The translations under genes were made by a program, and so were the position numbers. Shown here one piece after another: positions 55,007 to 63,877 of a DNA stretch of 64,000 nt (its first letter is position 1; each line of letters opens with the position of its first letter). The stretch comes from Pseudomonadota bacterium (GTDB lineage: Bacteria > Pseudomonadota > Alphaproteobacteria > Rhodobacterales > Rhodobacteraceae): contig JAFEFU010000037.1 in assembly GCA_018240425.1 (NCBI GenBank), forward strand, positions 61,791 through 125,790, read 5' to 3'. The notes below the pieces were generated by a model, which saw only the letters and a list, made by a program, of their open reading frames with translations, did not search any database and was not told where the DNA came from.

Positions 55007-55083
55007 GTGCCTATATCGCGCCGCCGGGGCGGGATTGTCCATCCGCCTGCTTGCCGTTACCTTTTCGGCAAACGGAGGACAGC

Positions 55084-56412
55084 ATGACCTATTGGCGCGG
55101 CAAGAGCGCGGCCGAAATCGGCCGGGCAATCGGACGGGGCGAGGTCAGCCCCCTGTGGCTGGCCGAGGACTATCTGGCCGCCATCCATGCGCACCCCGAC
55201 GCCGACCGCATCTATGCCCGCCTGACCGAGTCCCGCGCCCTGGCCGAGGCCGCCGCTGCCGAACGGCGGGCGAAGGCCGGCCAGCGGCTTTCGCCGCTCG
55301 ACGGGGTGCCGGTCAGCTGGAAGGATCTCTTCGACACGGCAGGCGTCGCCACCGAATCCGGCTCGCGGCTTCTTGCCGGGCGGGTGCCGGACGCCGACGC
55401 CCAGGTGCTGCGCAACGCCACGGCGGCGGGCCTCGTCTGCCTGGGCAAGACCCACATGACCGAGCTGGCCTTCTCGGGCCTGGGGCTGAACCCGATGACC
55501 GCGACGCCCCCCAATGTCAACGACCCCGCCCTGGCGCCGGGCGGCTCGTCCTCGGGCGCCGCAGCCTCGGTCGCCTTCGATCTCGCGGCGGCGGCGGCCG
55601 GATCGGACACCGGCGGCTCGGTGCGGGTGCCCGCCGCCTGGAACAACCTCGTCGGGCTGAAGACCACGCACGGGCGGCTGCCGATGGCCGGGACCGTGCC
55701 GCTGGTCGAAAGCTTCGACACCATCGGCCCCCTGACCCGCACCGTCGAGGACGCGGCCCTGATGCTGGCGGCCTTCGACGGCGGGCGCGCGGCCGACCTG
55801 CGCGGCGCGACGCTGGCGGGCAAGCGCCTGCTGGTGATGGAAACCCTGGCACTCGAGAACTGCCGGGCCGAGCCGCTGGCCGCCTTCGAGGGAGCGGTGT
55901 CCCGGCTGGCCGCGGCGGGGGCGACGGTCGAGCGCGGAGCCTTCCCGGAACTGGCCGAGGCAATGGGCCTGGCCGGCGTGGTCTTCACCACCGAGGCCTA
56001 TGCGATCTGGAAAGACCGGATCGAGGCCGCCCCCGACCTGATGTTTCCCCCGGTCCGCGAACGGTTCCGGCTGGGCGGAGCGACCTCGGGCGTGGACTAT
56101 GTCCGGGCCTGGCGGCGGTTGCGCGAGATCCGCGCCCTCTGGGGCGAACGGGTGGCGGGCCATGACGCCGTCCTCATCCCCTCGGCGGCGATCCTGCCCC
56201 CCGATGCGGCGCGGCTTCTTGCTGACCCCGACTATTTCGCCACGGAAAACCTGCTGGCGCTCCGCAACACAAGGATCGGCAACCTGATGGGCCTTCCGGC
56301 GCTGACCCTGCCGACCGGAGTGCCTGCCTGCGGGATCATGCTGATGGGCCGCGCGATGGGCGAAGAGGCGCTCTTGCGGCTCGGAGCGGCGGCCGAAGCG
56401 GCGCTGGCCTGA
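55084..56412 (+). CDS. Amidase (amidase signature family)
   Basis: 442 residues from ATG at 55084 (GGAGGACAGC upstream). The Ser-cisSer-Lys triad is present: LDGVPVSWKDLF (Lys), PGGSSSGAAASVAF (cis-Ser) and AGSDTGGSVRVPAAW (nucleophile Ser). Length is slightly below GatA (~490). Without gatC/gatB nearby it is best called a general amidase, not the tRNA amidotransferase; the substrate is unknown. Confidence 0.88.
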   Translation: MTYWRGKSAAEIGRAIGRGEVSPLWLAEDYLAAIHAHPDADRIYARLTESRALAEAAAAERRAKAGQRLSPLDGVPVSWKDLFDTAGVATESGSRLLAGRVPDADAQVLRNATAAGLVCLGKTHMTELAFSGLGLNPMTATPPNVNDPALAPGGSSSGAAASVAFDLAAAAAGSDTGGSVRVPAAWNNLVGLKTTHGRLPMAGTVPLVESFDTIGPLTRTVEDAALMLAAFDGGRAADLRGATLAGKRLLVMETLALENCRAEPLAAFEGAVSRLAAAGATVERGAFPELAEAMGLAGVVFTTEAYAIWKDRIEAAPDLMFPPVRERFRLGGATSGVDYVRAWRRLREIRALWGERVAGHDAVLIPSAAILPPDAARLLADPDYFATENLLALRNTRIGNLMGLPALTLPTGVPACGIMLMGRAMGEEALLRLGAAAEAALA

Positions 56413-56541
56413 CTGCCGACGCAAAAGCAACATCGCCGCCGCCCGAACGCAGGCCACGCTTCGCTTTTTCTGGACCCCTCCGGGGCGATTGACTAGGATC
56501 GGCCCGAACGGGGCGGCATGACCCCGAAGTCTGAGGCAAGA

Positions 56542-57729
56542 ATGGCGTTCCCCGAGCGGTTCTCGAACCTGCCAGAATATGCGTTTCCGCGCCTGCGGAA
56601 GCTGCTCGACGCCCATGCCCCGGGCGGCGATCCCGTTGCCATGACCATCGGCGAGCCTCGCCACCCGATGCCCGCCTTCGTGGGAGAGGTGCTGGCCGCC
56701 CATCTCGGGGAATTCGGCCTCTATCCGCCGAACGACGGATCGCCCGAGCTTCTGGCCGCGATCTCGGGCTGGCTCGCGCGCCGCTATGGCGCCAGCGTCG
56801 GCCCCGAACGGATCATGGCGCTGAACGGCACGCGCGAAGGTCTGTTCGACGCCTGCCTGGCGCTCTGCCCGGAAGCGAAGGGTGGCAAGCGCCCCGTCGT
56901 CCTCATGCCCAACCCCTTCTATCAGCCCTATGCGGCGGCGGCCCTGTCGGTCGGGGCCGAGCCGGTGTTCGTGCCCGCAACCGCCGCGACCGATTTCCTG
57001 CCCGATTACGAGGGCCTGCCGCCCGAGATTCTGGACCGCACCGCGCTGGCCTACCTCTGCTCGCCCGCCAACCCGCAGGGCGCGGTCGCCTCGCACGGCT
57101 ACCTCAAGGGCATCGTCGCTCTGGCCGAACGGCACGGATTCACGCTTCTGTCCGACGAATGCTATTCGGAAATCTGGCGCACGGCGCCGCCCGTGGGCGC
57201 GCTCGAGGTCGCGGCCGAGCTGTCGGCAGACCCCGAGCGGGTGGCGGTCTTTCATTCGCTGTCGAAACGCTCGAACCTGCCCGGCCTGCGCTCGGGCTTC
57301 GTCGCCGGCGGACCCGAGACGATTCGCCGCTTCCGCCAGCTCAGGGCCTATGGCGGCGCACCCCTGCCCCTTCCCCTGCAACGGGTCAGCGAACGGGCCT
57401 GGGCCGACGAGGCGCATGTCGATGAAAACCGCGCGCTCTATCAGGAAAAGTTCCGCATCGCCGATCAGATCTTCGCCCCGGTCCAGGCCTATCGCGGCCC
57501 CGAAGGCGGCTTTTTCCTGTGGCTGCCGGTCGAGGATGGCGAAGAGGCCGCGCTGAGGCTCTGGCGCGAAACCGGGGTCCGGGTGCTGCCCGGCGCCTAT
57601 CTGGCGCGCGAGGTGAACGGCCACAACCCCGGCCGGGGTTATATCCGCGTGGCGATGGTCGCGCCGAAAGAAGACATGCGGCGCGCGCTGACGGCCTTGC
57701 GCGACTGCATCTATGTTCAGGGACGGTAG
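56542..57729 (+). CDS. Class I/II aminotransferase (succinyldiaminopimelate-aminotransferase-like)
   Basis: 395 residues from ATG at 56542 (GAGG upstream); an ATG eight codons earlier is possible. Features: [15 protein letters not shown] at the start, [19 protein letters not shown] for phosphate binding, [22 protein letters not shown] with the PLP Asp, and [17 protein letters not shown] with the Schiff-base Lys. The fold-type-I sequence is closest to DapC-like N-succinyldiaminopimelate aminotransferases, which serve lysine/peptidoglycan synthesis. It stops 2 bp before ftsK, an arrangement often seen in Rhodobacterales. Confidence 0.85.
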   Translation: MAFPERFSNLPEYAFPRLRKLLDAHAPGGDPVAMTIGEPRHPMPAFVGEVLAAHLGEFGLYPPNDGSPELLAAISGWLARRYGASVGPERIMALNGTREGLFDACLALCPEAKGGKRPVVLMPNPFYQPYAAAALSVGAEPVFVPATAATDFLPDYEGLPPEILDRTALAYLCSPANPQGAVASHGYLKGIVALAERHGFTLLSDECYSEIWRTAPPVGALEVAAELSADPERVAVFHSLSKRSNLPGLRSGFVAGGPETIRRFRQLRAYGGAPLPLPLQRVSERAWADEAHVDENRALYQEKFRIADQIFAPVQAYRGPEGGFFLWLPVEDGEEAALRLWRETGVRVLPGAYLAREVNGHNPGRGYIRVAMVAPKEDMRRALTALRDCIYVQGR

Positions 57730-57731
57730 GA

Positions 57732-60614
57732 ATGGCTTCGTATCAGGCACGGCGGCGCGATCCCCTGGTGGATCAGAAGATGCAGGCGGCGATCGAGCGG
57801 CGCGGCAAGGAGCTTCTGGGCGCGATCCTCGTGCTTCTGGCGGTTTTTGCCACGCTCATGCTGGCCAGCTACTCGCCCGACGACCCCAGCTGGTTCACCG
57901 CCAGCGACAAGCCGGTGCAGAACATCCTGGGCCACTTCGGGGCGGCGCTGGCCGCGCCGCTCTATGTAGTCGCCGGGCGCGGCGCTTGGGGGCTGGTGCT
58001 CATGCTTGTGGTCTGGGGGGTGCGGCTGATCTCGCACCGCGGCGAGGAACGCGCGATCAGCCGCTCGATCTTCGCCCCGATCGCGGTCGCCATGCTGTCG
58101 GTGACCTTCGCCACCCGCATTGCCGGGCCGGGCTGGGACCAGAGCTTCGGCCTCGGCGGCCTGTTCGGCGACACGGTCCTCGGCGCGCTGCTCGGCGTGG
58201 TGCCGGAGAGCGGCAGCGTCAGCCTGGCGATGACCTTCCTTGCGCTTGGCGGGGTGACGCTGGCGCTTCTCCTCTTCGTCCTCGGCTTCGACCGGCAGGA
58301 ACTGGTCTTCCTGTCGCGTCAGGCGGTCTACTGGTCGATCGTCGGCTATGACCGGCTGATGCAGATGATCGGGACCGGGGCGGCCCTGTCGGCGCGCACC
58401 GCGCAGAGCCTCCAGGAACGCCACCGCGCGCGGCGCGCCGAGGCCGCCCTGATGGCTGCGGCCGGGCGCACCGAGCCCGATCTTCACGCCGATCCGGCGC
58501 CCGCTCCGGCGCGCACCATGCCTGTCCTGCGGGCCGAGCCCCGCTATGCCCCCGCGCCACAGGCCCCCGACGTGGCTCCGGCCGCCGCCGCCCGCCGGTC
58601 GCCGGGTATCCTCCGCCGCGCCCCCGAACCCGAGCTGGACGCCGATCTGGAACCGGAACTGGTCGAACCTCCGCCGGCAACCGCCGTCTGGGCGACCGAG
58701 GCCCCGAGCGCCGACCTGATCCGCGCCCGGATCACCGATGCGGTGCGCCAGAAGCTGGCCACGCCCGCCGCCGAGGCAGCGACCCGGCCCCTGCCCTCGC
58801 TGCGGGCCGAACCGCCGCTGACCAAGATTGCCGCCCCCAGCCCCGCCCCCGCACCCGTGGTCGCCCCAGCGCCCGCTGCCGCGACGTCCGCCTACGACCC
58901 CGACCTCGAGCGCAACGCCTTCGCCCATCTCGGCGACGAGGACGAGGATGACTGGCCGACCGCCGAATTCACCCCGCCGCCCGCCGCCGCCGTGCCCCTG
59001 CCCGAGCGGCGCAACGTGGTCATGCACAGTCCGCGCAAGACCCCCGCCCCCTCGCGCCAGGCCGACGCAGAGCGCCAGCCGCGCCTCATGTTCGACGAGC
59101 CGGCCGCCGTCTACGAACTGCCGCCGCTCTCGCTCCTGACCTCGCCCACGACGATCAAGCGCCAGCAGCTTTCGGACGAGGCGCTCGAGGAAAACGCGCG
59201 GATGCTGGAAAGCGTGCTCGACGACTATGGGGTCAAGGGCGAGATCGTCTCGGTCCGCCCCGGCCCGGTCGTCACCATGTACGAACTGGAACCGGCACCC
59301 GGCCTGAAGGCCTCCCGCGTCATCGGTCTGGCCGACGACATCGCGCGGTCGATGTCGGCGCTTTCCGCGCGGGTCTCGACCGTCCCCGGCCGGTCGGTCA
59401 TCGGCATCGAACTGCCGAACGCCCACCGCGAAAAGGTCGTCCTGCGCGAGATCCTCGCCTCGCGCGATTTCGGCGACGGCAACCAGCGCCTGCCCCTCGC
59501 CCTCGGCAAGGACATCGCCGGCGAGCCGGTCGTGGCGAACCTGGCGAAAATGCCCCACCTGCTGATCGCCGGCACCACCGGCTCGGGCAAGTCGGTCGCG
59601 ATCAACACCATGATCCTCTCGCTCCTCTACAAGCTCTCGCCCGAGGAATGCCGGCTGATCATGATCGACCCGAAGATGCTGGAACTTTCCGTCTACGACG
59701 GCATCCCCCACCTCCTCTCCCCGGTCGTCACCGACCCCAAGAAGGCCGTCGTCGCCCTGAAATGGGTGGTAGGCGAGATGGAGGAGCGCTACCGCAAGAT
59801 GTCGAAGATGGGGGTGCGCAACATCGACGGCTACAACGGCCGCGTCCGCGAGGCGCTGGCAAATGGCGAGACCTTCCGCCGCACCGTCCAGACCGGCTTC
59901 GACGAGGAAACCGGCGATCCGGTGTTCGAGACCGAGGAGATCACCCCGGTCCCGATCCCCTATATCGTCGTCATTGTCGACGAGATGGCCGACCTGATGA
60001 TGGTCGCCGGCAAGGAAATCGAGGCCTGCATCCAGCGCCTCGCCCAGATGGCCCGCGCCTCCGGCATCCACCTGATCATGGCGACCCAGCGCCCCTCGGT
60101 CGACGTCATCACCGGCACGATCAAGGCCAACTTCCCGACCCGCATCTCCTTCCAGGTGACGTCCAAGATCGACTCGCGGACGATCCTCGGCGAACAGGGC
60201 GCCGAACAGCTTCTGGGCATGGGCGACATGCTCTACATGGCCGGCGGCAGCCGCATCACCCGCATCCACGGGCCGTTTGTCTCCGACGAGGAGGTCGAGG
60301 AGGTGGTGACGCACCTGAAGAGCTTCGGCCCGCCGGAATACATGTCCGGCGTCGTCGAAGGCCAAGACGAGGACCGCGAGGCCGACATCGACCTGGTCCT
60401 GGGCCTCGGCGGCGACGGCAGCGAGGACGCGCTTTACGATCAGGCGGTGGCGGTGGTGCTGAAGGACCGCAAGGTCAGTACCTCCTACATCCAGCGCAAG
60501 CTCGGCATCGGCTACAACAAGGCCGCGCGGCTGGTCGAGCAGATGGAGGAGCAGGGGCTGGTCAGCCCGGCGAACCATGTGGGGAAACGGGAGATATTGG
60601 TGCCGGAGGGGTGA
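57732..60614 (+). CDS. ftsK: DNA translocase FtsK
   Basis: 960 residues. The N-terminal part has four to five membrane helices ([49 protein letters not shown], etc.). The linker (~210-440) is Ala/Pro-rich and shorter than in E. coli. The motor domain has Walker [18 protein letters not shown] (~614), [17 protein letters not shown], Walker [15 protein letters not shown], and [17 protein letters not shown]. The C-terminal gamma winged helix is [24 protein letters not shown]. It pumps chromosome ends to the division septum. It is the last clearly native gene before the accessory region. Confidence 0.96.
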   Translation: MASYQARRRDPLVDQKMQAAIERRGKELLGAILVLLAVFATLMLASYSPDDPSWFTASDKPVQNILGHFGAALAAPLYVVAGRGAWGLVLMLVVWGVRLISHRGEERAISRSIFAPIAVAMLSVTFATRIAGPGWDQSFGLGGLFGDTVLGALLGVVPESGSVSLAMTFLALGGVTLALLLFVLGFDRQELVFLSRQAVYWSIVGYDRLMQMIGTGAALSARTAQSLQERHRARRAEAALMAAAGRTEPDLHADPAPAPARTMPVLRAEPRYAPAPQAPDVAPAAAARRSPGILRRAPEPELDADLEPELVEPPPATAVWATEAPSADLIRARITDAVRQKLATPAAEAATRPLPSLRAEPPLTKIAAPSPAPAPVVAPAPAAATSAYDPDLERNAFAHLGDEDEDDWPTAEFTPPPAAAVPLPERRNVVMHSPRKTPAPSRQADAERQPRLMFDEPAAVYELPPLSLLTSPTTIKRQQLSDEALEENARMLESVLDDYGVKGEIVSVRPGPVVTMYELEPAPGLKASRVIGLADDIARSMSALSARVSTVPGRSVIGIELPNAHREKVVLREILASRDFGDGNQRLPLALGKDIAGEPVVANLAKMPHLLIAGTTGSGKSVAINTMILSLLYKLSPEECRLIMIDPKMLELSVYDGIPHLLSPVVTDPKKAVVALKWVVGEMEERYRKMSKMGVRNIDGYNGRVREALANGETFRRTVQTGFDEETGDPVFETEEITPVPIPYIVVIVDEMADLMMVAGKEIEACIQRLAQMARASGIHLIMATQRPSVDVITGTIKANFPTRISFQVTSKIDSRTILGEQGAEQLLGMGDMLYMAGGSRITRIHGPFVSDEEVEEVVTHLKSFGPPEYMSGVVEGQDEDREADIDLVLGLGGDGSEDALYDQAVAVVLKDRKVSTSYIQRKLGIGYNKAARLVEQMEEQGLVSPANHVGKREILVPEG

Positions 60615-60665
60615 GAGAGAACATCCAAGGCCGCGCGACCTAGCTGTATGCCGCGAAAAAGCGAT

Positions 60666-61175
60666 CTACGAAAAGCAACGTGAAAAGCAGTGTATTACCC
60701 TTTTTGAGAGGCTATGGCCATTGGCGACCTCCTCTAACGTGCAACATCGCTGGCCGGAGTGTGCGAACATATGTCGCCATCTTAGCATATTCGTGTACGC
60801 TTCCTTTGGACTCGTTCTAGTTCGCCTCTGAAACGCGCCATCACTTCTATCAATCTCACTTTTTAAAACATCTTTGAAGAGATCCCCATACAGAGCCGCA
60901 TACTTTTCTAAATCACTTCGCTCAATTTTACTATTAAGCTTCTTGAAGTTTCTTTCGACAAATATCCCGAAGGGCGCATGCTGGCGTGATGCGTGGTGTA
61001 CAAGGATCTCTTTTATCGCGTTCTCATACTGAGCTACGCAACTGACGCAGAGCATGCCTGCCAAATCTGCGCGAAACTCATCGGTGCGAGGACTCGTTGC
61101 CGGTGCATTTGCAATAACCTCGTTCACAAGTGCATCTGCGCGCTTTAGGTGGTTAGAATAGACGGCGCGAAGCAT
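60666..61175 (-). CDS. HEPN-domain protein (RiboL-PSP/MAE_28990-like), probable RNase partner
   Basis: 169 residues, AT-rich. The sequence is mostly helical. LRWRHMFAHSG contains the R-x4-H catalytic signature of HEPN ribonucleases (Arg134, His139), set in the NMLRWRHMFAHSG context seen in MAE_28990/MAE_18760-like HEPN proteins. CVAQYENAIKEILVHHA is the other conserved helix. Its ATG shares one base with the stop codon of the DUF262 gene (TAATG), so translation is coupled. Composition clearly differs from ftsK and all other window genes, pointing to horizontal acquisition. Likely function is cleavage of RNA during defence or toxin action; not shown. Confidence 0.75.
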   Translation of the reverse strand: MLRAVYSNHLKRADALVNEVIANAPATSPRTDEFRADLAGMLCVSCVAQYENAIKEILVHHASRQHAPFGIFVERNFKKLNSKIERSDLEKYAALYGDLFKDVLKSEIDRSDGAFQRRTRTSPKEAYTNMLRWRHMFAHSGQRCCTLEEVANGHSLSKRVIHCFSRCFS

Positions 61176-62242
61176 TAGCCACCCAATATAGATGCGGCAA
61201 TTTTGATCCTGTCCTGCAGAACTTTTGTGTCGGTCGTGGCTCCGGTTGTACTCTTCTTGAAATCGTCCTCGTTTAGCAATTTGGGATACTTGGCCCGAAG
61301 ATCCTCTGTTCCTATATTCCGATTCTCGAGAAGAGCTACCATTACGGCTTCCAAAATTGCTGCGTTTACGACCCTTTTGGGGCGAAAGGGTTTGCCGCCC
61401 AACCCTTCAATAACCCTCTGTACGACAAGTGGAAAACGCTCCGCGAATTCCGCTGCGCGCTCCGTATCAAATGCCCTGTTTGCCTTCATGAACTTGTTCA
61501 AGTGCTCTTTCATGGGCTTTTCGTAGTTTTCCCACGATTTAAATAGTGAAAAGAGGCGCAGTATCAGCTCAATGTCTTTCTGTGATTTCTCCGGCCCCTT
61601 TATTCCTAGTATTTCGTGCCATCCCGGAGTGTGATTCAGCTCCGTCAATTTTTTGACAATATCTCCCCTAAAAACCGCGTTCCTAATTTCTTGCGGTTTA
61701 AGATGCGTGCCTCCGGTGTTAAGTCTCTCAAATATATGATACACGGAGGTGTTTTCTTCTTTGGGCGAAAGTTGTTTAATGTTTATCGCTCTCAGCACCC
61801 GAGTGCGCAGCTGTCGCTGCGTTCGGTCATCAAGGTCTACGAAGCGTTTATTTCGGTATGGCGACTTCTGCGCAAGTCCGGTTAACTTAAAGATGCGCCG
61901 TTTCTCGTGCGTATCAGCTTCTCCGTAAAAACCTTCCATAAAATATGATACCGATCTAAGTCTCTGCTGCCCGTCGATGACCTCGAATATGCTTTCATCG
62001 TTGACGTACAGGAAAATCTGCGGAACAGGGAGGCCCATTAGGAAAGATTCAATAAGTTTCGACGCCTGTTCAATCGTCCAAACATACTTTCGCTGATACT
62101 CTGGGACTATGATCTCCTCCTTGGCCAACATCGAGCATAACCCTTCAAGGGTATAGTCCGAAGGATAGGAGGCTATATCAAATTCAACGTATGCTTCGTC
62201 GTCTCGCTCGTTTATTGTTACGAGCTCATCAGTGTTGGCCAT
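61175..62242 (-). CDS. DUF262-domain protein (GmrSD-N/ParB-like nucleotidase type)
   Basis: 355 residues, AT-rich. The N-terminal DUF262 domain has YPSDYTLEGLCSMLAKEEI, then IVPEYQRKYVW (47-55) and FEVIDGQQRLRSV with the DGQQR motif (90-94). These are the conserved blocks of the ParB-like DUF262 domains that sense or hydrolyse nucleotides in GmrS-type defence proteins. Residues ~110-230 continue the domain with IKQLSPKEENTSVYHIFERLNTGGTHLKPQEIRNAVF. The C-terminal third is helical and has no HNH (DUF1524) nuclease motif. It precedes and is coupled to the HEPN gene. The nuclease of GmrSD is thus replaced by HEPN. Confidence 0.85.
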   Translation of the reverse strand: MANTDELVTINERDDEAYVEFDIASYPSDYTLEGLCSMLAKEEIIVPEYQRKYVWTIEQASKLIESFLMGLPVPQIFLYVNDESIFEVIDGQQRLRSVSYFMEGFYGEADTHEKRRIFKLTGLAQKSPYRNKRFVDLDDRTQRQLRTRVLRAINIKQLSPKEENTSVYHIFERLNTGGTHLKPQEIRNAVFRGDIVKKLTELNHTPGWHEILGIKGPEKSQKDIELILRLFSLFKSWENYEKPMKEHLNKFMKANRAFDTERAAEFAERFPLVVQRVIEGLGGKPFRPKRVVNAAILEAVMVALLENRNIGTEDLRAKYPKLLNEDDFKKSTTGATTDTKVLQDRIKIAASILGG

Positions 62243-62377
62243 GTTAGTTTTCCGATTCGACGCGATCTCGTTTGAACCTTAGAGTTGTGATAGGGCTATT
62301 GACAAGCGCCGGTAGCGTCAGCGAGCAAGCAATCGTGGGGTGGGTGCCAACGCACCTTTTTCCCTTACCTCACCCCC

Positions 62378-62606
62378 GCCCGATTTCGGCGGTATGACGA
62401 AATCGGGCCGCGCCTGCCTGCCCCTTGGCAGGCGCGTTACCGCGCCCGCCCAGGCAGCCGCGCCCCGATTTGGCGCCGTCCGGCGCAGGCGGATGACCCC
62501 TTGGCCTCCGGCTTGCGCCTCCGGCCAACGGAACCGATGGTCCTTCCACTGGAAGGCCCATCAGACGGTTCCGGGCGCACACCGTAGGTCGGGGTTCACC
62601 CCGACC
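62378..62606. repeat. Cluster of consecutive strong inverted repeats
   Basis: In 230 bp there are four strong inverted repeats. The stems are GCCCGATTTCG/CGAAATCGGGC (62378-62408), CGCGCCTGCC/GGCAGGCGCG (62409-62436), GGAACCG/CGGTTCC around CCTTCC/GGAAGG (62530-62572), and GGTCGGGGTTCACCCCGACC (62587-62606). A direct repeat GCCTCCGGC lies at 62504 and 62517. No open frame of good composition runs through it. It may be a structured RNA, a REP-type element, or debris of one. Confidence 0.6.
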
Positions 62607-62795
62607 CGTCGCCTCGGATCGCCCGCCCGCAGGTACGGTAGGCGCCAAGCCAGCGTCTCTGCGTCAAAACCCCACAAACACCATAACCAGCGCCACCCCG
62701 ATCTCGTCGTCCGCCTGCGTCTCCAGCTGCGCCACCGGCCTGGCCGGACGGGGCTACCTTTCAGACCGTCAGGGATGGTGGTTTCAGTATTTTTT

Positions 62796-62832
62796 TTCGT
62801 CCAGAAGCTGACACTATTTCGTCCAGAGGCTG
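62796..62832. repeat. Two 15-bp direct repeats, transposon-end-like
   Basis: TTCGTCCAGAAGCTG (62796) and TTCGTCCAGAGGCTG (62818) differ at one base and are 22 bp apart. Read on the minus strand they begin with CAG and end in TGGACGAA, followed by an A-run. Spaced repeats of this size occur at ends of Tn7/TniA-class transposons. No transposase is next to them in this window. Confidence 0.35.
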
Positions 62833-62918
62833 GTGGGCCGCCACACCATGCCGGCGGACGCCGCCCTCGCCACAGACCCCACTTCTGAAAATCTTTCAAT
62901 ATCAATGCATTATGTTGA

Positions 62919-62934
62919 TGGCGGAGGGAGTGGG
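62919..62934 (-). other. Possible attachment site: 3' end of a tRNA-Ser gene
   Basis: Minus strand CCCACTCCCTCCGCCA matches the usual T-stem-to-CCA end of tRNA-Ser. The next bases are not tRNA (no TTCGAATCC arm), so the gene is not complete here. A short tRNA-3'-end copy is what integrases leave at the distal end of an island. Given this orientation, the element would lie to the right, and the intact tRNA-Ser would be beyond the window. Confidence 0.45.
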
Positions 62935-63161
62935 CTTACAACTGGACCGTCTCCTGTGACCCCTGAGGAAGCTCCGGCAGGTTAACGTGTCTTGCGATGT
63001 TCTGACGGAAATTGCGTGATCTGGCATGGCCTTGGCCTGAAACTCGCTGCTGCGCTGACCGTCCGGCGGGCCCCTCCTGCAACGCGCAGTTTCCCGCAAC
63101 ACACTGACTTGAATACGTTTTCCTTCTACGCATTCGTTGTCGTGCGACCACGGAGGTCGTT

Positions 63162-63377
63162 CGAAAGGAAACGAAAATGCGAGAAATTTGCCTCAGTCAA
63201 GTCGATCTGGCTGCCCGATGGAGAATTAGCCCGAGGACACTCGAGCGGTGGCGGTGGTGTGGCGAAGGACCGAGCTTCATGAAGCTCGGCGGACGCGTGA
63301 TCTACCGCCTCGAAGATGTGCTGGAGTTCGAAAATCAAGAGCTTCGCGACTTGGAGGAGATAAAGGCCGGGCGCTGA
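63162..63377 (+). repeat. First copy of a tandem duplication (leader plus excisionase-like gene)
   Basis: An 18-bp leader CGAAAGGAAACGAAAATG (63162) and the 66-codon gene behind it recur, diverged, 303 bp downstream at 63465. The leader is identical in both copies, while the coding parts have drifted. Confidence 0.8.
63177..63377 (+). CDS. Helix-turn-helix (excisionase/AlpA-like) protein, first copy
   Basis: 66 residues, MREICLSQVDLAARWRISPRTLERWRWCGEGPSFMKLGGRVIYRLEDVLEFE... The pattern is L(S/T)Q.(D/E)LA.RW.IS.RTLE.WR..GEGP.F.K.G..V.YR.EDV..FE, the winged HTH of MerR/excisionase (AlpA) proteins. Such proteins bind near attachment sites or control integrase genes in mobile elements. GAAAGGAAACGAAA directly upstream holds the AGGA ribosome-binding sequence. 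Base composition is close to the host. Confidence 0.8.
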   Translation: MREICLSQVDLAARWRISPRTLERWRWCGEGPSFMKLGGRVIYRLEDVLEFENQELRDLEEIKAGR

Positions 63378-63464
63378 ATCCGGCGCGGGCATTGTCAGCA
63401 AAACCCTGCGCGAAGCATCGTGTTGGACGCGCAGGGAATTTGCGTTGCGGAAGTTGAGATCGCA

Positions 63465-63680
63465 CGAAAGGAAACGAAAATGTTTGACGCACGTCTGACC
63501 CAAATTGAGCTGGCAGCACGATGGAGGATCAGTCACAGGACCCTCGAATACTGGCGCTCCCTTGGTGAAGGGCCGCGCTTCATCAAGATCGGACGCCTCG
63601 TCATCTACCGGATGGAGGATGTCGTGGCATTCGAGAACCAGGAGCTCAGCGAGATCGCACCGGACAAGGCCGGGGCCTGA
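63465..63680 (+). repeat. Second copy of the tandem duplication
   Basis: The same 18-bp leader starts at 63465. The following 66-codon gene is clearly similar to the first copy but diverged at many positions, so the duplication is not very recent. Confidence 0.8.
63480..63680 (+). CDS. Helix-turn-helix (excisionase/AlpA-like) protein, second copy
   Basis: 66 residues, MFDARLTQIELAARWRISHRTLEYWRSLGEGPRFIKIGRLVIYRMEDVVAFENQELSEIAPDKAGA. It has the same winged HTH as the copy at 63177 (LTQIELAARWRISHRTLEYWR, GEGPRFIKIG, VIYRMEDV). The length is the same to the residue. The two could form a pair that controls excision or another gene of the element, or one may be redundant. Confidence 0.82.
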   Translation: MFDARLTQIELAARWRISHRTLEYWRSLGEGPRFIKIGRLVIYRMEDVVAFENQELSEIAPDKAGA

Positions 63681-63877
63681 ACCATGCAGATTCTCCGACG
63701 TCCTCTGGGCGCCAGGATCGGCATTGCACGGCCAATACGGGATACATCGCACTGCCGAGCCAGCTTCCACGAGGCTCAGGGCGCGTTGGTCGATCCGGCA
63801 CGCCCTCTTCACAGCGAGTGCCGACACCGGGCATCTCTTCAGAGATGGCGCGAGTGCAAGCATAACAAAACAGGTCT

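Larger units (their letters stand above)
62243..63176. other. Gene-poor accessory spacer with hairpins and possible att site
   Basis: About 930 bp with no convincing gene. Near the start is AT-rich upstream DNA of the DUF262 gene. From 62378 comes a run of hairpins. On the minus strand near 62660-62730 a short frame encoding ETQADDEIGVALVMVFVGF looks like the tail of a lost gene. Further right are a 15-bp direct repeat, a tRNA-Ser-like fragment and the leader of the first excisionase-like gene. Confidence 0.55.

Noticed and set aside
55084..56412. GatA subunit of the tRNA amidotransferase
   Set aside because: No gatC or gatB nearby and the length is lower than GatA; general amidase is safer.
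55057..57750. 897-residue minus-strand frame opposite the amidase and aminotransferase genes
   Set aside because: Shadow of two genes with complete catalytic motifs on the plus strand.
57717..60578. 953-residue minus-strand frame opposite ftsK
   Set aside because: Shadow; ftsK carries all motor motifs on the other strand.
60577..60831. Small plus-strand frame across the end of ftsK
   Set aside because: It begins inside ftsK and crosses into the antisense strand of the HEPN gene; no motif.
62340..62888. 182-codon plus-strand frame across the hairpin cluster
   Set aside because: Composition is Arg/Pro/His-rich, it runs through several inverted repeats, and no ribosome-binding sequence or domain is seen.
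62919..62934. Complete tRNA-Ser gene
   Set aside because: Only the last 16 bases match. The T-loop, anticodon and D arms are absent, so it is at most an att fragment.
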